Shown here one piece after another: positions 22,934-32,910 of a stretch of 64,000 nt of DNA. The stretch is from positions 41,566 to 105,565 of the forward strand of contig CAUJHR010000007.1 in assembly GCA_963205195.1 (NCBI GenBank). The letters run 5' to 3'. The notes under the pieces were generated by a model. That model did no database searches and was not told the origin of the DNA. It was given only the letters and a program-made list of their open reading frames with translations. The DNA comes from Pseudomonadota bacterium. Its GTDB lineage: Bacteria; Pseudomonadota; Alphaproteobacteria; Rickettsiales; SXRF01. The position numbers and the translations under genes are program-made. Each line of letters begins with the position of its first letter. Within the stretch, counting starts at the first letter, position 1.

Positions 22934-25348
22934 ATGAGTTTTTACAATGCCTTACAATCGAGGCTGCACCGTGTTTCAATCCGGGCGCGCCTTTTTTCCA
23001 TAGTGGTAGCATTTGCTATACCAATGTTTGTCCTCCTCTATTTCACCATTGAGAACTTAAACCGTAATATTTCCCTTACGGTAATGGAGCGCAAAGGGCT
23101 TGAATATGAGCGCCTTCTGATCAACCTTATATCCGAAGTTGCCAATCACAGGCTTACGCGTATGAGCATGGCCATTGGTGAAGAAAGAAGCAAGGAATAC
23201 CGTGAATATAGCAATAATATCGATGATCTGCTGGAAAAGATCCAAGGTGTAGACCAGAGGCTGCGCGCTAATTTTAATTTAAATAATGAAAAATCCAAAT
23301 CCGGTATAAATAAAAATCTTACAGTGGATGAGCTAAAGCAAAAATGGGCGGATATAAAAAAGTATAATTCTGATATCCATGAAATTTATAATACTATGTT
23401 CCAGGCAATAGGCGACATGATAACCGATGTTGGCGGTGCATCGGGCCTTATACTCGACCCTGACCTTGACAGCTATTACATGATGGATATTGCTATCAAC
23501 CACCTGCCGCGCAGTATAAGGCGCGTATCAGACATTACTTTTATCCTTTATCCAAGGCTGGTATATGGCGGTGAGATAAAGGAAGAAACACGGGGTGAGG
23601 CGAGAGTTGCGGAGCGTTTCCTGCAGGAATCGGAATTCGAGAGCGTGCTTTTTGCCATGGAATCTGCATTCAATGAGGATGAAAATTTTTATGGTATCAG
23701 CAAAAGCCTGAAGCCAAGGATGGAGCCTATAATTTATTCCTATAAGGAAAAAATGGAAAAGCTGATCTCTATGCTTAATACGATTGCAAATGGCGGTAAT
23801 ATCAAGCTGGATGATTTTGTAAGAAATATTTATGATGCGCGTAATTTTTTCGTGCTTATGGATTACGCTGCTTTGGATGAGCTGGACGCGATGCTGAAGG
23901 TTCGTATCAATTATCTAGAGAACCAGCAATGGCATATATTATTCTGGTACGCGTTAGCGCAGGCAATCGGGCTATTCCTGTTCGTTCTGCTTACTACCAG
24001 CGTGACTACGCCTATTAACCGTCTTTACCGTGCTATTGTAGGAATTACAGAAGGCAACCTGAAAGTTGATGTACCAAGCCAGGATTTCCAGGATGAGATA
24101 GGGAAAATTGCCCGCGGGGTTGAATCTTTCCGCCTTAATGCACTGGAAAAAGTGCGGCTGGAAATGGCACTTAAAGCGGAAAGCGATTACCTGCAGTCTA
24201 TAATGGACAGCTCCATGGACGGCATTATTGTTATGAATGATAAAGGCTTTATCCTGAATTTTAATAGTGCTGCACAAAATATGTTCGGCTACCAGGCTTT
24301 CGAAGTAATGGGCAAAAACATCTCTTTCCTGATGCCAGAAAAATCACCTTTCCATTATAGCAAATATATCGGTGAATACTTAAATGACATAAACCGCGGG
24401 ATCGCTGGTATTAACCGGGAAATTCAAGGGCAGCGGAAAAATGGCAGTATCTTTCCTATAGATATGGCGCTGAGCCGCCTTGTGCATGATGACAGCCATA
24501 TATTTTTCGTAGGGCTGTTTAAGGATATTACCGAACGCAAAACTATGGAGGCTGAGCTTATCCAGCATCGTGATAATTTGCAGAAGCTTGTAAATATGCA
24601 GACTATTGACCTGATCATTGAAAAGGAAAGGGCTGAGCGCGCTAATATCGCCAAGTCGGAGTTCCTGTCTAATATGTCGCATGAACTGAGGACACCAATG
24701 CACGCTATTTTAAACTATGCCAGCATGGGCCTGAAGATTATAAATGAGCCTGAAAACAAGCTTAACAAATATCTGGGCAATATAGAAACAGCAGGTACGC
24801 GCCTGCTTGGATTGCTTAACAGCCTGCTTGATATTGAAAAGCTGGAGGCCGACAAAGTTGAATTCAATATTAAGGAGGCCGACCTTTCCAAGGTTATAGA
24901 TTATGCTGAACTGGAGCTTGACTCACTTATAAAAGCAAAGAACCTGCATGTTGTTAAGCTTTACCAATCCAGCAATTATTTAGCGCAGTTCGATGAGGTG
25001 CGGATTATACAGATATTAGTAAACCTGCTTTCCAACGCTATTAAATTTTCGTCAGAACATGGGAAAATCACTATCCGGCTTTTAGATGAATACCTGCCGG
25101 AAGATGGCAATGCCAAGCCAGCGCTTTTATGCTCTATCGAGGATGAAGGGGTTGGAATACCAGAGGCTGAACTCGAAAGCATTTTCGATAAATTCACCCA
25201 AAGCAGCAAGACCAAGACAATGGCAGGAGGCACCGGTCTGGGGCTATCTATCAGCCGTAAAATAATTGAAAAACATGGCGGGAAAATATGGGCAGAAAAT
25301 GTAAAACCAAAAGGTGCGGTTTTTAAATTTTTATTGCCTAGGGTTTAA
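22934..25348 (+). CDS. membrane sensor histidine kinase with periplasmic domain, HAMP and PAS
   Basis: An 804-residue hybrid-free sensor kinase. Order: a membrane helix at about residues 19-40; a long helical periplasmic sensor (about 40-335, similar in style to nitrate/nitrite-sensing domains); a second helix near 336-357 followed by TTPINRLYRAI and HAMP; a PAS domain (about 415-535, SSMDGIIVMNDKGFILNFN); HisKA with His583 in NMSHELRTP; and a HATPase domain (NLLSNAIKFS, EDEGVGIPEAE, GGTGLGLSI). No response regulator is adjacent. It converges on kdpC with only 5 bp between stops, but is not KdpD: it lacks the KdpD sensor and USP domains. Confidence 0.9.
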   Translation: MSFYNALQSRLHRVSIRARLFSIVVAFAIPMFVLLYFTIENLNRNISLTVMERKGLEYERLLINLISEVANHRLTRMSMAIGEERSKEYREYSNNIDDLLEKIQGVDQRLRANFNLNNEKSKSGINKNLTVDELKQKWADIKKYNSDIHEIYNTMFQAIGDMITDVGGASGLILDPDLDSYYMMDIAINHLPRSIRRVSDITFILYPRLVYGGEIKEETRGEARVAERFLQESEFESVLFAMESAFNEDENFYGISKSLKPRMEPIIYSYKEKMEKLISMLNTIANGGNIKLDDFVRNIYDARNFFVLMDYAALDELDAMLKVRINYLENQQWHILFWYALAQAIGLFLFVLLTTSVTTPINRLYRAIVGITEGNLKVDVPSQDFQDEIGKIARGVESFRLNALEKVRLEMALKAESDYLQSIMDSSMDGIIVMNDKGFILNFNSAAQNMFGYQAFEVMGKNISFLMPEKSPFHYSKYIGEYLNDINRGIAGINREIQGQRKNGSIFPIDMALSRLVHDDSHIFFVGLFKDITERKTMEAELIQHRDNLQKLVNMQTIDLIIEKERAERANIAKSEFLSNMSHELRTPMHAILNYASMGLKIINEPENKLNKYLGNIETAGTRLLGLLNSLLDIEKLEADKVEFNIKEADLSKVIDYAELELDSLIKAKNLHVVKLYQSSNYLAQFDEVRIIQILVNLLSNAIKFSSEHGKITIRLLDEYLPEDGNAKPALLCSIEDEGVGIPEAELESIFDKFTQSSKTKTMAGGTGLGLSISRKIIEKHGGKIWAENVKPKGAVFKFLLPRV

Positions 25349-25353
25349 ATTAA

Positions 25354-25938
25354 CTATTGCTTGCTTACTTTGTCATTTCTATCCAGAGCCAGGTTAAGCT
25401 CCAGTACATTGACGTATGGATCGCCGAAGAGTTTGCTTAGGCTGTCAATATGGTCATTTATTATTTCCTGAACATCATCTGGATCCATGCCACGTACTTT
25501 TGCAATCCTTGTTATCTGGTATTCAGCGGCGAGAAGGCTTATATGGGGATCGAGCCCGCTGGCAGAAGCTGTGATAAGATCCACCGGTATCTGCGCCTTG
25601 TTATCAGGATCGGCTTTTTTGAGTGCGTCTATGCGAGCATTGGCGGCTTCAAGGGCTTTTGGGTTAGCAGGGCTAAAATTCGTTCCGCCTGAGCGCATAG
25701 CATCGTAATTTTCTGCGGAAAGCCTGCCCCAGAAATATTTATCTTCTGTAAATTGCTGTCCAAGCAACGAAGAACCTATAATTTTATCCCCATCCTTAAT
25801 CAGGCTGCCATTTGCAGAACTATTAAAAATCAGTTGGGATATGCCAGTTACGGCAAGCGGATATATACCGCCAAGCAGAATTAAAAAAACAATCAGCAGG
25901 CTTAGGCTTGCGCGGAAAAAAGAGGTAGGGTTATTCAT
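25354..25938 (-). CDS. kdpC: potassium-transporting ATPase subunit KdpC
   Basis: A 194-residue single-span subunit of the Kdp high-affinity K+ pump, which stabilises nucleotide binding by KdpB. N-terminal membrane helix (LSLLIVFLILLGGIYPLAVT, residues 12-31). Then SLLGQQFTEDKYFWGRLSA and the ASASGLDPHIS segment typical of KdpC. Its start codon shares a base with the kdpB stop (TAATG). It ends 5 bp from the convergent sensor kinase. Confidence 0.96.
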   Translation of the reverse strand: MNNPTSFFRASLSLLIVFLILLGGIYPLAVTGISQLIFNSSANGSLIKDGDKIIGSSLLGQQFTEDKYFWGRLSAENYDAMRSGGTNFSPANPKALEAANARIDALKKADPDNKAQIPVDLITASASGLDPHISLLAAEYQITRIAKVRGMDPDDVQEIINDHIDSLSKLFGDPYVNVLELNLALDRNDKVSKQ

Positions 25939-28007
25939 TACACGGCTCCTATCATAGTAAGAAGCATATCGATAAATTTAATGCCGATAAAAGGGATTAT
26001 AAGCCCGCCCAGCCCGTAGATCAGCAGGTTGTTACGCAATAGCGCTTCTGCTCCTACCGGGCGGTAGGTAACGCCGCGCAAGGCAAGGGGAATGAAGGCT
26101 ATAATAGCCAGCGCGTTGAAAATAACTGCCGATAATACGGCAGAAAGAGGTGAAGTAAGGTTCATTATATTAAGTGCATTAAGGGCCGGGTAGGTACTTA
26201 CAAAAGTAGCCGGGAGCAGGGTGCAGTATTTGGCAAATTCATTGGCCAGCGAGAAAGTAGTAAGTGAGCCGCGGGTCATAAGGAGCTGTTTTCCAATTTC
26301 TACAATTTCAATAATCTTGGTGGGGTCGGAATCAAGGTCTATCATGTTTCCTGCTTCCTTGGCCGCCTGGGTTCCGCTGTTCATAACCACGGCAACATCT
26401 GACTGGGCAAGGGCAGGGGCATCATTAGTGCCGTCACCAACCATTGCAACCAGCTCGCCCTCTGCCTGCATCTTGCGGATGAGTTTCAGTTTATGTTCGG
26501 GTGTTGCCTGGGCCAGATAGTCATCCACACCTGCTTCAGCGGCGATGGCGGCGGCGGTAAGCGGGTTATCACCAGTTATCATGATGCTTTTTATGCCCAT
26601 TTTACGAAGGTCGGCTAGGCGTTCTTTTATGCCTGATTTTATAATGTCTTTTAAGTAAACTACGCCGAGCGCCTTCCCGCTATCTATAACTACCAGCGGT
26701 GTGCCGCCAAAGCGGGCTATGTCATCTATTTTACGGCGCAGGCTGTCGGGGATGGCTGCATCGCTTTGCTTTAACTGTTTTTCTATGGAATCAGCAGCGC
26801 CTTTTAAGATCAGGCGACTGCCTATCTTGATGCCGCTTAAGCGGGTTTCGGCGCTGAACTCGATGAATTCGCTGCCTTCAGGAGCAGAGCTTTTTTCGGG
26901 TATGTTATAGCGGTTCTGCGCCAGCGTAAGTATGCTGCGTCCTTCAGGTGTCTGGTCGGCAAGGGAGGAAAGCTGAACGGCTTTTGCCATTTCCTCTATG
27001 CTTACGCCGGGTGCGGTAAAAAATTCCTCTGCCTGCCTGTTGCCGTGGGTTATCGTGCCTGTCTTATCAAGCAGTATACGGGTGATATCGCCCGCAGCTT
27101 CCACGGCACGCCCGGATGATGCTATGACGTTTGCTTTAAGCAGGCGGTTCATGCCCGATATGCCGATGGTGGAGAGCAGGCCGCCGATAGTTGTTGGCGA
27201 GAGGCAGATCAGCAGCGCAATCAGCACTGTGATGCTTACCACTTTTCCAGAGCCGTTCTGCTCTACGCTGAACATGGAAAAAGGCATGATGGTAACGATG
27301 GTTATAAGGAAGGCTGCTGTAAGGGCGGCAAGGAATACGGCTATTGAAACTTCGCTTGGGGTTTTCTGGCGTTTCGCTCCTTCTACCAGAGAAACCATGC
27401 GGTCAATGAAGCTTTCACCGGAATTTGCTGTTATACGGACGATTATCCAATCAGAAAGCACACGTGTACCGCCTGTTACAGCGTCGGAATCGCTGCCTGA
27501 TTCACGTATCACCGGTGCTGACTCCCCGGTTATGGCGCTTTCGTCAACCGAGGCGATGCCATATACTACCTGCCCGTCGCTGGGGATTGGGTCGCCAGCT
27601 TCAATTAAAACAAGGTCGTCTTTTCGTAGGCTGGAGGCGGAAACTGTTTCGAATTTATCGCGTGAGTCGATATTTTTTATCCTTTTGGCATTTACCTCTT
27701 TCCGCAATGCCTTCAGGCTTTCCGCCTGCGCTTTGCCACGGTCTTCCGCGAGGCTCTCTGCGAAATTTGAAAATAATACGGTAATCCATAAACAAATGGC
27801 GACAGTGAGGGTGAACCATGATGGCTCGTTAGGTATTTCTCCACCATTTAAACGGTAAATATACAGGCAGGTGACTACAATAGTGCCAAGATATACGACG
27901 AATACTACCGGGGTGCGAAGCTGCACCAGCGGCGATAACTTAGCAAATGCCTGCACTACTGAGCGGCTTATATCAATGTGCGTCTGGTCGGTCTTGTTGT
28001 TGCTCAT
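25938..28007 (-). CDS. kdpB: potassium-transporting P-type ATPase subunit KdpB
   Basis: The 689-residue catalytic P-type ATPase subunit that hydrolyses ATP to drive K+ uptake through KdpA. Seen: the actuator TGES motif ([10 protein letters not shown], near residue 158), the phosphorylation motif DKTGT near residue 304, and the hinge [21 protein letters not shown] near residue 515. About seven hydrophobic segments are present. One base separates it from the kdpA stop. All key residues appear intact. Confidence 0.97.
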   Translation of the reverse strand: MSNNKTDQTHIDISRSVVQAFAKLSPLVQLRTPVVFVVYLGTIVVTCLYIYRLNGGEIPNEPSWFTLTVAICLWITVLFSNFAESLAEDRGKAQAESLKALRKEVNAKRIKNIDSRDKFETVSASSLRKDDLVLIEAGDPIPSDGQVVYGIASVDESAITGESAPVIRESGSDSDAVTGGTRVLSDWIIVRITANSGESFIDRMVSLVEGAKRQKTPSEVSIAVFLAALTAAFLITIVTIMPFSMFSVEQNGSGKVVSITVLIALLICLSPTTIGGLLSTIGISGMNRLLKANVIASSGRAVEAAGDITRILLDKTGTITHGNRQAEEFFTAPGVSIEEMAKAVQLSSLADQTPEGRSILTLAQNRYNIPEKSSAPEGSEFIEFSAETRLSGIKIGSRLILKGAADSIEKQLKQSDAAIPDSLRRKIDDIARFGGTPLVVIDSGKALGVVYLKDIIKSGIKERLADLRKMGIKSIMITGDNPLTAAAIAAEAGVDDYLAQATPEHKLKLIRKMQAEGELVAMVGDGTNDAPALAQSDVAVVMNSGTQAAKEAGNMIDLDSDPTKIIEIVEIGKQLLMTRGSLTTFSLANEFAKYCTLLPATFVSTYPALNALNIMNLTSPLSAVLSAVIFNALAIIAFIPLALRGVTYRPVGAEALLRNNLLIYGLGGLIIPFIGIKFIDMLLTMIGAV

Positions 28008-28008
28008 A

Positions 28009-29766
28009 TTATTGCACCGTGCTGGCAGGTATAAGGCTGTTCAAATGGAAATGCTCGGCAACCGGGCCAAAGATAACCGATGGGATGAAAGCCAGTATCC
28101 CAACTGTCACCAGCACCCAGATAAGCAGGAAAATAAATAGCGGAGTGTGGGTTGGCAGCGTTCCGGCATTGGCTGGGGCAATATTCTTGCCAGCAAAGGA
28201 CCCCGCAAGTCCAAGGATAGCAACTGTTATGAAAAAACGGCCTATGAACATGGCTATGGCAAGGGAGATGTTATAAAAAGGTGTGTTGGCCTTGAGGCCT
28301 GCAAATGCACCGCCATCGTTATTTCCTGCCGAGGTATAGGCGTATAATATTTCAGTGAAGCCCTGCGCCCCGCTGTTGAATACCCCATCGCGCCCTGCCT
28401 GGGTTGTAACGGCTATTGCTGTGCCAAGTAATACGACCATGGCAGGAACTACTACTACTACCGATGCCATTTTTATATCGAAAGTGGTGATTTTTTTTCC
28501 CAGATATTGCGGAGTCCTGCCTACCATTAAGCCGCCTAGAAAAACAGTGAGGATTACGTAGGTAAGGATATTATAAACCCCGGAGCCAACGCCGCCAATG
28601 ATAAGCTCGCTGAACTGGGTGAGAATGATAGGCACCAGCCCGCCTATGGGCGAGAATGAATCGAGCATGGCATTTGGCGAGCCGTTGGAACTGGCGGCAG
28701 CTACCAGCACCCGGAAAGTGGATGAGCCTATGCCGAAGCGTACATCCTTGCCTTCCATGTTACCCGCGCTGCCATCAATTACTTTTGTATCGAACAATGG
28801 ATTGGCTTTTTGCTCATAATAAACTGAAATGCCAAGCATGGGCAGGAAAATTATATACATGGTGGCAAGCAGCGCCCATCCTTGCCGCCTGTCGCCGACT
28901 ATGCAGCCAAAAGCATAAGCAAAAGCCGATGGCAGAATAAGCGTTGCGATGATCTGGATGAAGTTCGAAAGCGGGGTTGGGTTTTCGAACGGGTGCGCGC
29001 CATTTGCGCCGAAGAAACCGCCGCCGCTGCTGCCTACCGTGCGGATAGCAACCTGGGAGGCTACGGCGCCCAATGGTATTAGGGATTCGGGATTCAGGGT
29101 TCGGAATTCAGGGGAAGAATTTATATTATCTGAATCCTGTAAGGGGGTATAGGAGACATAGCCTGAGAAGCTTTGGACAACGCCCTGCGATACGAGAAAA
29201 AGCGAAAGCACAAGAGAGAGAGGGAGAAGTATATAGATGATGCCGCGCACCATATCTTTATAGAAATTACCGATGAATTTTGTTTCGCGGCGTGCTATGC
29301 CGCGGGCAAGCGCTGCGAATATCGCCATGCCGGAAGCAGTGGCAATGAAGTTTTGCACTGTAAGCCCGATAGTTTGTGAAAAATCGCTTAAAGTATTTTC
29401 GCCAGCATAGACTTGCCAATCACAATTGGTGATAAAGCCGATGGCTAGGTTGAAAGCAAGGTCTGGTGATACAGCTGGAAATTGCTGAGGATTCAGGGGC
29501 AGGACATGCTGGAAACATAAAATAAAAAACAATAGCAGGAAGCAGAAAAAGGAAAACAGGATCAGGGAAAATGTATAAGCCACCCAATTCATTTCTTTTT
29601 CAGGGGCGATGCCGCAGGTTTTATAAATCAAGCGCTCCAGCCAGCCCAAAATTTTTTCTGGGAAGACGAGCTTATCTATATAAACCCCGGCTATGTATTT
29701 GCCGAGGGGCTTAATTAAAACTGCAACAATAGCCAGGCAAAGAATGATATAAATTAATGTAGGCAT
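28009..29766 (-). CDS. kdpA: potassium-transporting ATPase subunit KdpA with a repeat-derived insertion
   Basis: The 585-residue K+-channel-like subunit of Kdp, with multiple hydrophobic segments and selectivity-filter-type loops ([74 protein letters not shown]). In a periplasmic loop between YVSYTPLQ and [10 protein letters not shown] the protein has about 15 extra residues (around [15 protein letters not shown]) not expected from KdpA proteins I know; they are encoded by the repeat-like sequence at 29078-29114 and its flank. The core motifs resume in register. No strong Shine-Dalgarno is visible. Confidence 0.95.
   Translation of the reverse strand: MPTLIYIILCLAIVAVLIKPLGKYIAGVYIDKLVFPEKILGWLERLIYKTCGIAPEKEMNWVAYTFSLILFSFFCFLLLFFILCFQHVLPLNPQQFPAVSPDLAFNLAIGFITNCDWQVYAGENTLSDFSQTIGLTVQNFIATASGMAIFAALARGIARRETKFIGNFYKDMVRGIIYILLPLSLVLSLFLVSQGVVQSFSGYVSYTPLQDSDNINSSPEFRTLNPESLIPLGAVASQVAIRTVGSSGGGFFGANGAHPFENPTPLSNFIQIIATLILPSAFAYAFGCIVGDRRQGWALLATMYIIFLPMLGISVYYEQKANPLFDTKVIDGSAGNMEGKDVRFGIGSSTFRVLVAAASSNGSPNAMLDSFSPIGGLVPIILTQFSELIIGGVGSGVYNILTYVILTVFLGGLMVGRTPQYLGKKITTFDIKMASVVVVVPAMVVLLGTAIAVTTQAGRDGVFNSGAQGFTEILYAYTSAGNNDGGAFAGLKANTPFYNISLAIAMFIGRFFITVAILGLAGSFAGKNIAPANAGTLPTHTPLFIFLLIWVLVTVGILAFIPSVIFGPVAEHFHLNSLIPASTVQ
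29078..29114. repeat. repeat-like sequence inside kdpA
   Basis: ATTAGGGATTCGGGATTCAG and the rest of this stretch resemble the spacer at 18844-18878 after the 2Fe-2S gene (ATTAGAGATCAGGGG and onward) and the arms at 52316-52412. It is read in frame in kdpA. The match to other copies is looser than for the thiL element, so membership is likely rather than certain. Confidence 0.5.
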
Positions 29767-29791
29767 GTTTGGATTTCTTTAAGTGGAAATA

Positions 29792-29881
29792 TCAGGGGAA
29801 AAGTTCTGGTTTTAAAAAAGCAGCAACCAAATATACGAACAGGCAGGCAGCAACTACTCCGAGGGCTATATATAATTCCAT
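29792..29881 (-). CDS. kdpF: potassium-transporting ATPase small subunit KdpF
   Basis: A 29-residue single membrane-helix peptide (MELYIALGVVAACLFVYLVA...) ending in LKPELFP, the usual KdpF layout of one hydrophobic helix then a basic-Pro-Glu tail. It stabilises the KdpABC complex. AAAGGA lies nine bases before the ATG. It is the first gene of kdpFABC, 25 bp before kdpA, and is easily missed because of its size. Confidence 0.88.
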   Translation of the reverse strand: MELYIALGVVAACLFVYLVAAFLKPELFP

Positions 29882-29976
29882 GATTAGATTTCCTTTATAG
29901 AATTGCACAACCATAGGAATGTGCAGGCAAGGATAAATAATGAACAACCAAGTGTTATAAAAGTAAACATGCGGTG

Positions 29977-30004
29977 ACTATATGCTTTTGGTATAAGCTG
30001 TCAA
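29977..30004 (-). promoter_or_regulatory. putative sigma70 promoter of kdpFABC
   Basis: On the minus strand: TTGACA, a 16-bp spacer, then TATAGT, about 95 bp upstream of kdpF. The -35 is perfect and the -10 differs at one position from TATAAT. Kdp operons are usually controlled by KdpE, but no KdpE site can be named here. Confidence 0.5.
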
Positions 30005-30031
30005 GATGTGTGTCCGTATGCTGGAATTGTA

Positions 30032-30042
30032 ATTGTAACAAT
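30032..30042. promoter_or_regulatory. 11-bp palindrome ATTGTAACAAT upstream of kdp
   Basis: It is the exact reverse complement of the 11-mer at 5782-5792. It lies 28 bp upstream of the predicted kdp -35 and just after the folB stop. Possible operator; weak evidence. Confidence 0.25.
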
Positions 30043-30045
30043 GGC

Positions 30046-30447
30046 TTATTTCTCATTAAATGAGAATTTTTCATAATCCGCACGTGTCCAGTTTGTTTCA
30101 ACGCCAACGGCTTCTACCTGTGGGAAGATATCTGGTTTGCATACGCGGACGCTGGCGAAATCAACACGCTCATCGCAGCGGAATATATATTCCATTAATT
30201 CGATAACGCAATTTTCCAGCAGCGGTTTGTGCGTAAGTTTTGGCCATTCATTTACCACCAGTTCATATATGTAATCATAATTGAAGCAATCGCTTATTGT
30301 CTGCGGCTTGGCTGGGTATTTGCCTTCAACAGTGACATTTACAAAAACCCTTTGCTTCTCTATCTCATGAGGATGGATGCCAACGCCTATGGTAGTCACC
30401 ATATTCTTTATATGTACATTCCAGCGATGTTTTGTGTCAGAGGACAT
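30046..30447 (-). CDS. folB: dihydroneopterin aldolase-like protein (FolB)
   Basis: A protein of the FolB/dihydroneopterin aldolase family, about 133 residues, that cleaves dihydroneopterin to hydroxymethyl-dihydropterin in folate synthesis. Seen: IGVGIHPHEIEKQRVFVNVTV, the FNYDYIYELV segment and LLENCVIELMEYIF. ATG at 30447 is chosen because GGGGGGA precedes it; ATG codons at 30459 and 30465 are upstream alternatives. The start overlaps the preceding folM-like gene by 11 bp. It is the last of four minus-strand genes from panC. Confidence 0.88.
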   Translation of the reverse strand: MSSDTKHRWNVHIKNMVTTIGVGIHPHEIEKQRVFVNVTVEGKYPAKPQTISDCFNYDYIYELVVNEWPKLTHKPLLENCVIELMEYIFRCDERVDFASVRVCKPDIFPQVEAVGVETNWTRADYEKFSFNEK

Positions 30448-31162
30448 GTTTCCCCCCATCAACATTTATTATCTGCCCGGTGATGCTTTTCTGCTGGGTC
30501 AGCCAGTAAATGGCTTCGGAAAGATCATTAAGGCCTGGCTGGAGTTTTAGCGGCACAAGTTCTTTTGTTTTAATTTCATAGGCGCTGCAATTCTCGGTTG
30601 ATGGCAGCATGCTTCCGGGGCAAACCCCATTCACGCGGATATTTTTGCCCAGCGCGATGGCGGCCATCTTAGTGAAATCTGCCAGTGTTTTTTTAGAAAG
30701 AAGATAGGCAAAATGGCTTATTTGATTTTGTGCTATGTCGGTGTCGAGGATGTTTATTACGCTGGCACCGGGGGTATTTCCAAAAATTTTTGCAAAAGAT
30801 TGCGTCAGGAAAAATGGCGCTTTGAAATTAACGGCAAATTGACGGTCTAACAATTCCTCAGTGGTTTCTAAAAATTCGCAGCGCTCAAATATTGAGGCGT
30901 TATTTATAAGGGTATTGCAATGGGGCATTGCTGAGTGGATATTTTCCATAAGGGATTTAATCCCAGATATATCTTTTAAGTCATGCGCGAATATTTCGCA
31001 GGCAACGCCTATTTTGCGAATTTGCTGCTGGAGGGATTGGGCTTCGCTTTCGGAGCTGTTATAATGCAGAGCTATGTCAAAATTTTTCTGCGCGAAATAA
31101 AGGGCGGTGGCAGCGCCCACACGTTTTGCGCCGCCGGTTATGATTACTGCGGGGCGGGTCAT
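30437..31162 (-). CDS. FolM/pteridine reductase-like short-chain dehydrogenase
   Basis: A 241-residue NADPH-dependent SDR. The nucleotide loop TGGAKRVGAA fits the TGxxxRxG pattern of pteridine reductases and FolM rather than the usual TGxxxGxG. NNAS (INNASIFE) and the catalytic YLLSKK (YxxxK) follow. In context with folB, and with folE elsewhere in the window, dihydromonapterin or dihydrofolate reduction is likely. No dihydrofolate reductase gene is seen in this window. The stop overlaps folB by 11 bp, and its start overlaps the pyrE stop by 4 bp. Confidence 0.85.
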   Translation of the reverse strand: MTRPAVIITGGAKRVGAATALYFAQKNFDIALHYNSSESEAQSLQQQIRKIGVACEIFAHDLKDISGIKSLMENIHSAMPHCNTLINNASIFERCEFLETTEELLDRQFAVNFKAPFFLTQSFAKIFGNTPGASVINILDTDIAQNQISHFAYLLSKKTLADFTKMAAIALGKNIRVNGVCPGSMLPSTENCSAYEIKTKELVPLKLQPGLNDLSEAIYWLTQQKSITGQIINVDGGKHVL

Positions 31163-31767
31163 GATGCTGCCTTTTTCAAATCGCGGCTGCCGGGTTTGGT
31201 TGCTGGGATAGATTGTAATTCTGGCGGCAGCGCATCGGGCTTGTAAGTTGGCACGTCCAGTTTTAACAGGGAAATAAGCGGCAGGGTAAGGCTTACATCA
31301 TTACTGCCGCGGCGATCAATTAGGCTTGCCACAGCCACGCATTTTGCCCCGAAAGATTCAACGCAGGCAACCGCTTCCATTGAGGATTTTCCGGTAGTGA
31401 CCACGTCTTCGACTATTAAAATTTTCTGCCCTTCTTCAAGATTGAAGCCGCGGCGCAAGGCGAATTTTCCCTCTACACGTTCACAGAACATTGCATCAAC
31501 TCCAAGCTGCCTGCCCATCTCATAGCCGACCACCACCCCGCCCATCGCCGGTGCGACTATAGCATCGATCTTATTTCCGCTTTGCGCTTCCCACTCCTTG
31601 ATTTTGCCTGATAATGCCGCGCATAAACGCTCCCCACGTTTCGCATCCATCAGTACGCGGGCACATTGCAAGTAAGTTGGGCTGTGCAGGCCGGAGGATA
31701 ATATGAAATGCCCAGAAAGCATAGCCTGTGCGTCTTTAAATTCTTTTATTATTTCCTGTTCGTTCAT
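31159..31767 (-). CDS. pyrE: orotate phosphoribosyltransferase (PyrE)
   Basis: Joins orotate to PRPP to give OMP in pyrimidine synthesis. The 202-residue protein has SGHFILSSGLHSPTYLQCA near the N terminus, then VAPAMGGVVVGYEMGRQ, and the PRPP-binding motif ILIVEDVVTTGKSS near residue 120. ATG at 31767 is preferred because GGAA precedes it and because the upstream in-frame extension to 31818 would encode part of a dispersed repeat (31783-31818). It overlaps the folM-like gene by 4 bp. Confidence 0.95.
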   Translation of the reverse strand: MNEQEIIKEFKDAQAMLSGHFILSSGLHSPTYLQCARVLMDAKRGERLCAALSGKIKEWEAQSGNKIDAIVAPAMGGVVVGYEMGRQLGVDAMFCERVEGKFALRRGFNLEEGQKILIVEDVVTTGKSSMEAVACVESFGAKCVAVASLIDRRGSNDVSLTLPLISLLKLDVPTYKPDALPPELQSIPATKPGSRDLKKAAS

Positions 31768-31782
31768 ATTTGTTCCATATTG

Positions 31783-31818
31783 CAAAGATCCCTCACATTC
31801 ATTCGTTCGGGATGACAA
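31783..31818. repeat. short dispersed repeat in the panC-pyrE gap
   Basis: The stretch from GCAAAGATCCCTCACATTCA to GTTCGGGATGACAAAG matches the end of the 59365-59442 element (GCAAAGATTCCTCACATGCG and GTTCGGAATGACAAAA). It fills most of the 55-bp panC-pyrE gap, just upstream of the pyrE ribosome binding site. Confidence 0.65.
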
Positions 31819-31822
31819 AGTA

Positions 31823-32653
31823 TTATATTGCTATATTATCAATCAACCTTGTTTTGCCTAACCAGGCTGCGGCAAGCAGCCTTGCGTCCTCCTGGGGTTT
31901 TTGCAAGGGTTCCAGTGTGGTTGCGTCGCATAATTCAAGGTAATCAACTTTAAAGCCTTTAGCTGTTAAATCGGCGGTGCCTTTTGCCAGCGCTTCTGAA
32001 ACCCCGGAATATTTTATCTCGCGGGCGACATTATTCAGTGTTTCATATAGGAAAGGTGCGGTTTCCCTTTCGCTTGCGCTAAGATAAGCATTGCGCGAAG
32101 AAAGCGCCAGGCCGTCATCTTCCCGCATTGTTGCTACCGGAACTATTTCCACTGGTATATCGAGATCCTGCGTTACACGCTCTATAACACATAGCTGCTG
32201 GTAATCTTTTATGCCAAATATTGCTATGTGCGGCATGGTGCGTAACAGGAGTTTTGTAACTATGGTTGCGACACCATCAAAATGTCCGGGGCGGAATTTC
32301 CCACACAGTATAGTACTTATTTTGCCCGCACTAACGCTGGTAGAGAAACCTTCCGGGTAAACATCATCGGCATCCGGCGCGTAGATCACGTCAGCGCCTT
32401 GCGCGGATGCAAATTTAACATCGGCTTCCAGTGTGCGTGGATAGGAGCTGAAATCCTCATTCTTACCGAACTGTGCGGGGTTTACAAAAATGCTGACCAC
32501 CACAAAATCGGCAATTTCCTGTGCCTTGCTTATAAGTGACCCATGCCCGGCATGCAATGCGCCCATTGTAGGCACAAGGGCTATTGTTTTTCCATCCCCG
32601 GCCTGTTTTGCCAAGGCTTTCTGCAGTGTTTCAAAATCATGTATCAAAGTCAT
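31823..32653 (-). CDS. panC: pantothenate synthetase (PanC)
   Basis: ATP-dependent joining of pantoate and beta-alanine. About 276 residues. Seen: VPTMGALHAGHGSLI with the HIGH-type motif, FVNPAQFGKNEDFSSYPR, FRPGHFDGVATIVTKLL, FGIKDYQQL and LALSSRNAYLS. The ATG at 32653 is preferred over the TTG at 32674 on family length, but no Shine-Dalgarno is visible. It is the first gene of panC-pyrE-folM-folB. The 257 bp upstream (32654-32910) are AT-rich and carry the promoters of this operon and of the divergent yfiR-like gene; I see no gene there. Confidence 0.95.
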   Translation of the reverse strand: MTLIHDFETLQKALAKQAGDGKTIALVPTMGALHAGHGSLISKAQEIADFVVVSIFVNPAQFGKNEDFSSYPRTLEADVKFASAQGADVIYAPDADDVYPEGFSTSVSAGKISTILCGKFRPGHFDGVATIVTKLLLRTMPHIAIFGIKDYQQLCVIERVTQDLDIPVEIVPVATMREDDGLALSSRNAYLSASERETAPFLYETLNNVAREIKYSGVSEALAKGTADLTAKGFKVDYLELCDATTLEPLQKPQEDARLLAAAWLGKTRLIDNIAI

Positions 32654-32910
32654 AAGGGGGCAGGTTATTAGCAAATGACAAAAGCAGCAAGGCGATTTTT
32701 TTTATAATTATCCTTGCGAATATCTATAGTATATATACAACTTCTTTTTTGAAAGCGATGCCCTGTCGCTATTAATTATGTGATTAATTAACGAAATTTA
32801 AACTATATTATATTACAAAATATCATTGTTAATTGAGGATGTTTGGATTCCTAATGAATAAGTTGGTATTATATATATCATACAGTAACTTGATCTGGAT
32901 AAATTAATTT

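Noticed and set aside
22934..25348. Assignment of the sensor kinase as KdpD
   Set aside because: It lacks the KdpD N-terminal ATP-binding and USP domains and the four-helix membrane block; only adjacency suggested it.
26998..27858. 286-codon open frame on the plus strand
   Set aside because: Antisense to kdpB and without recognisable protein character.
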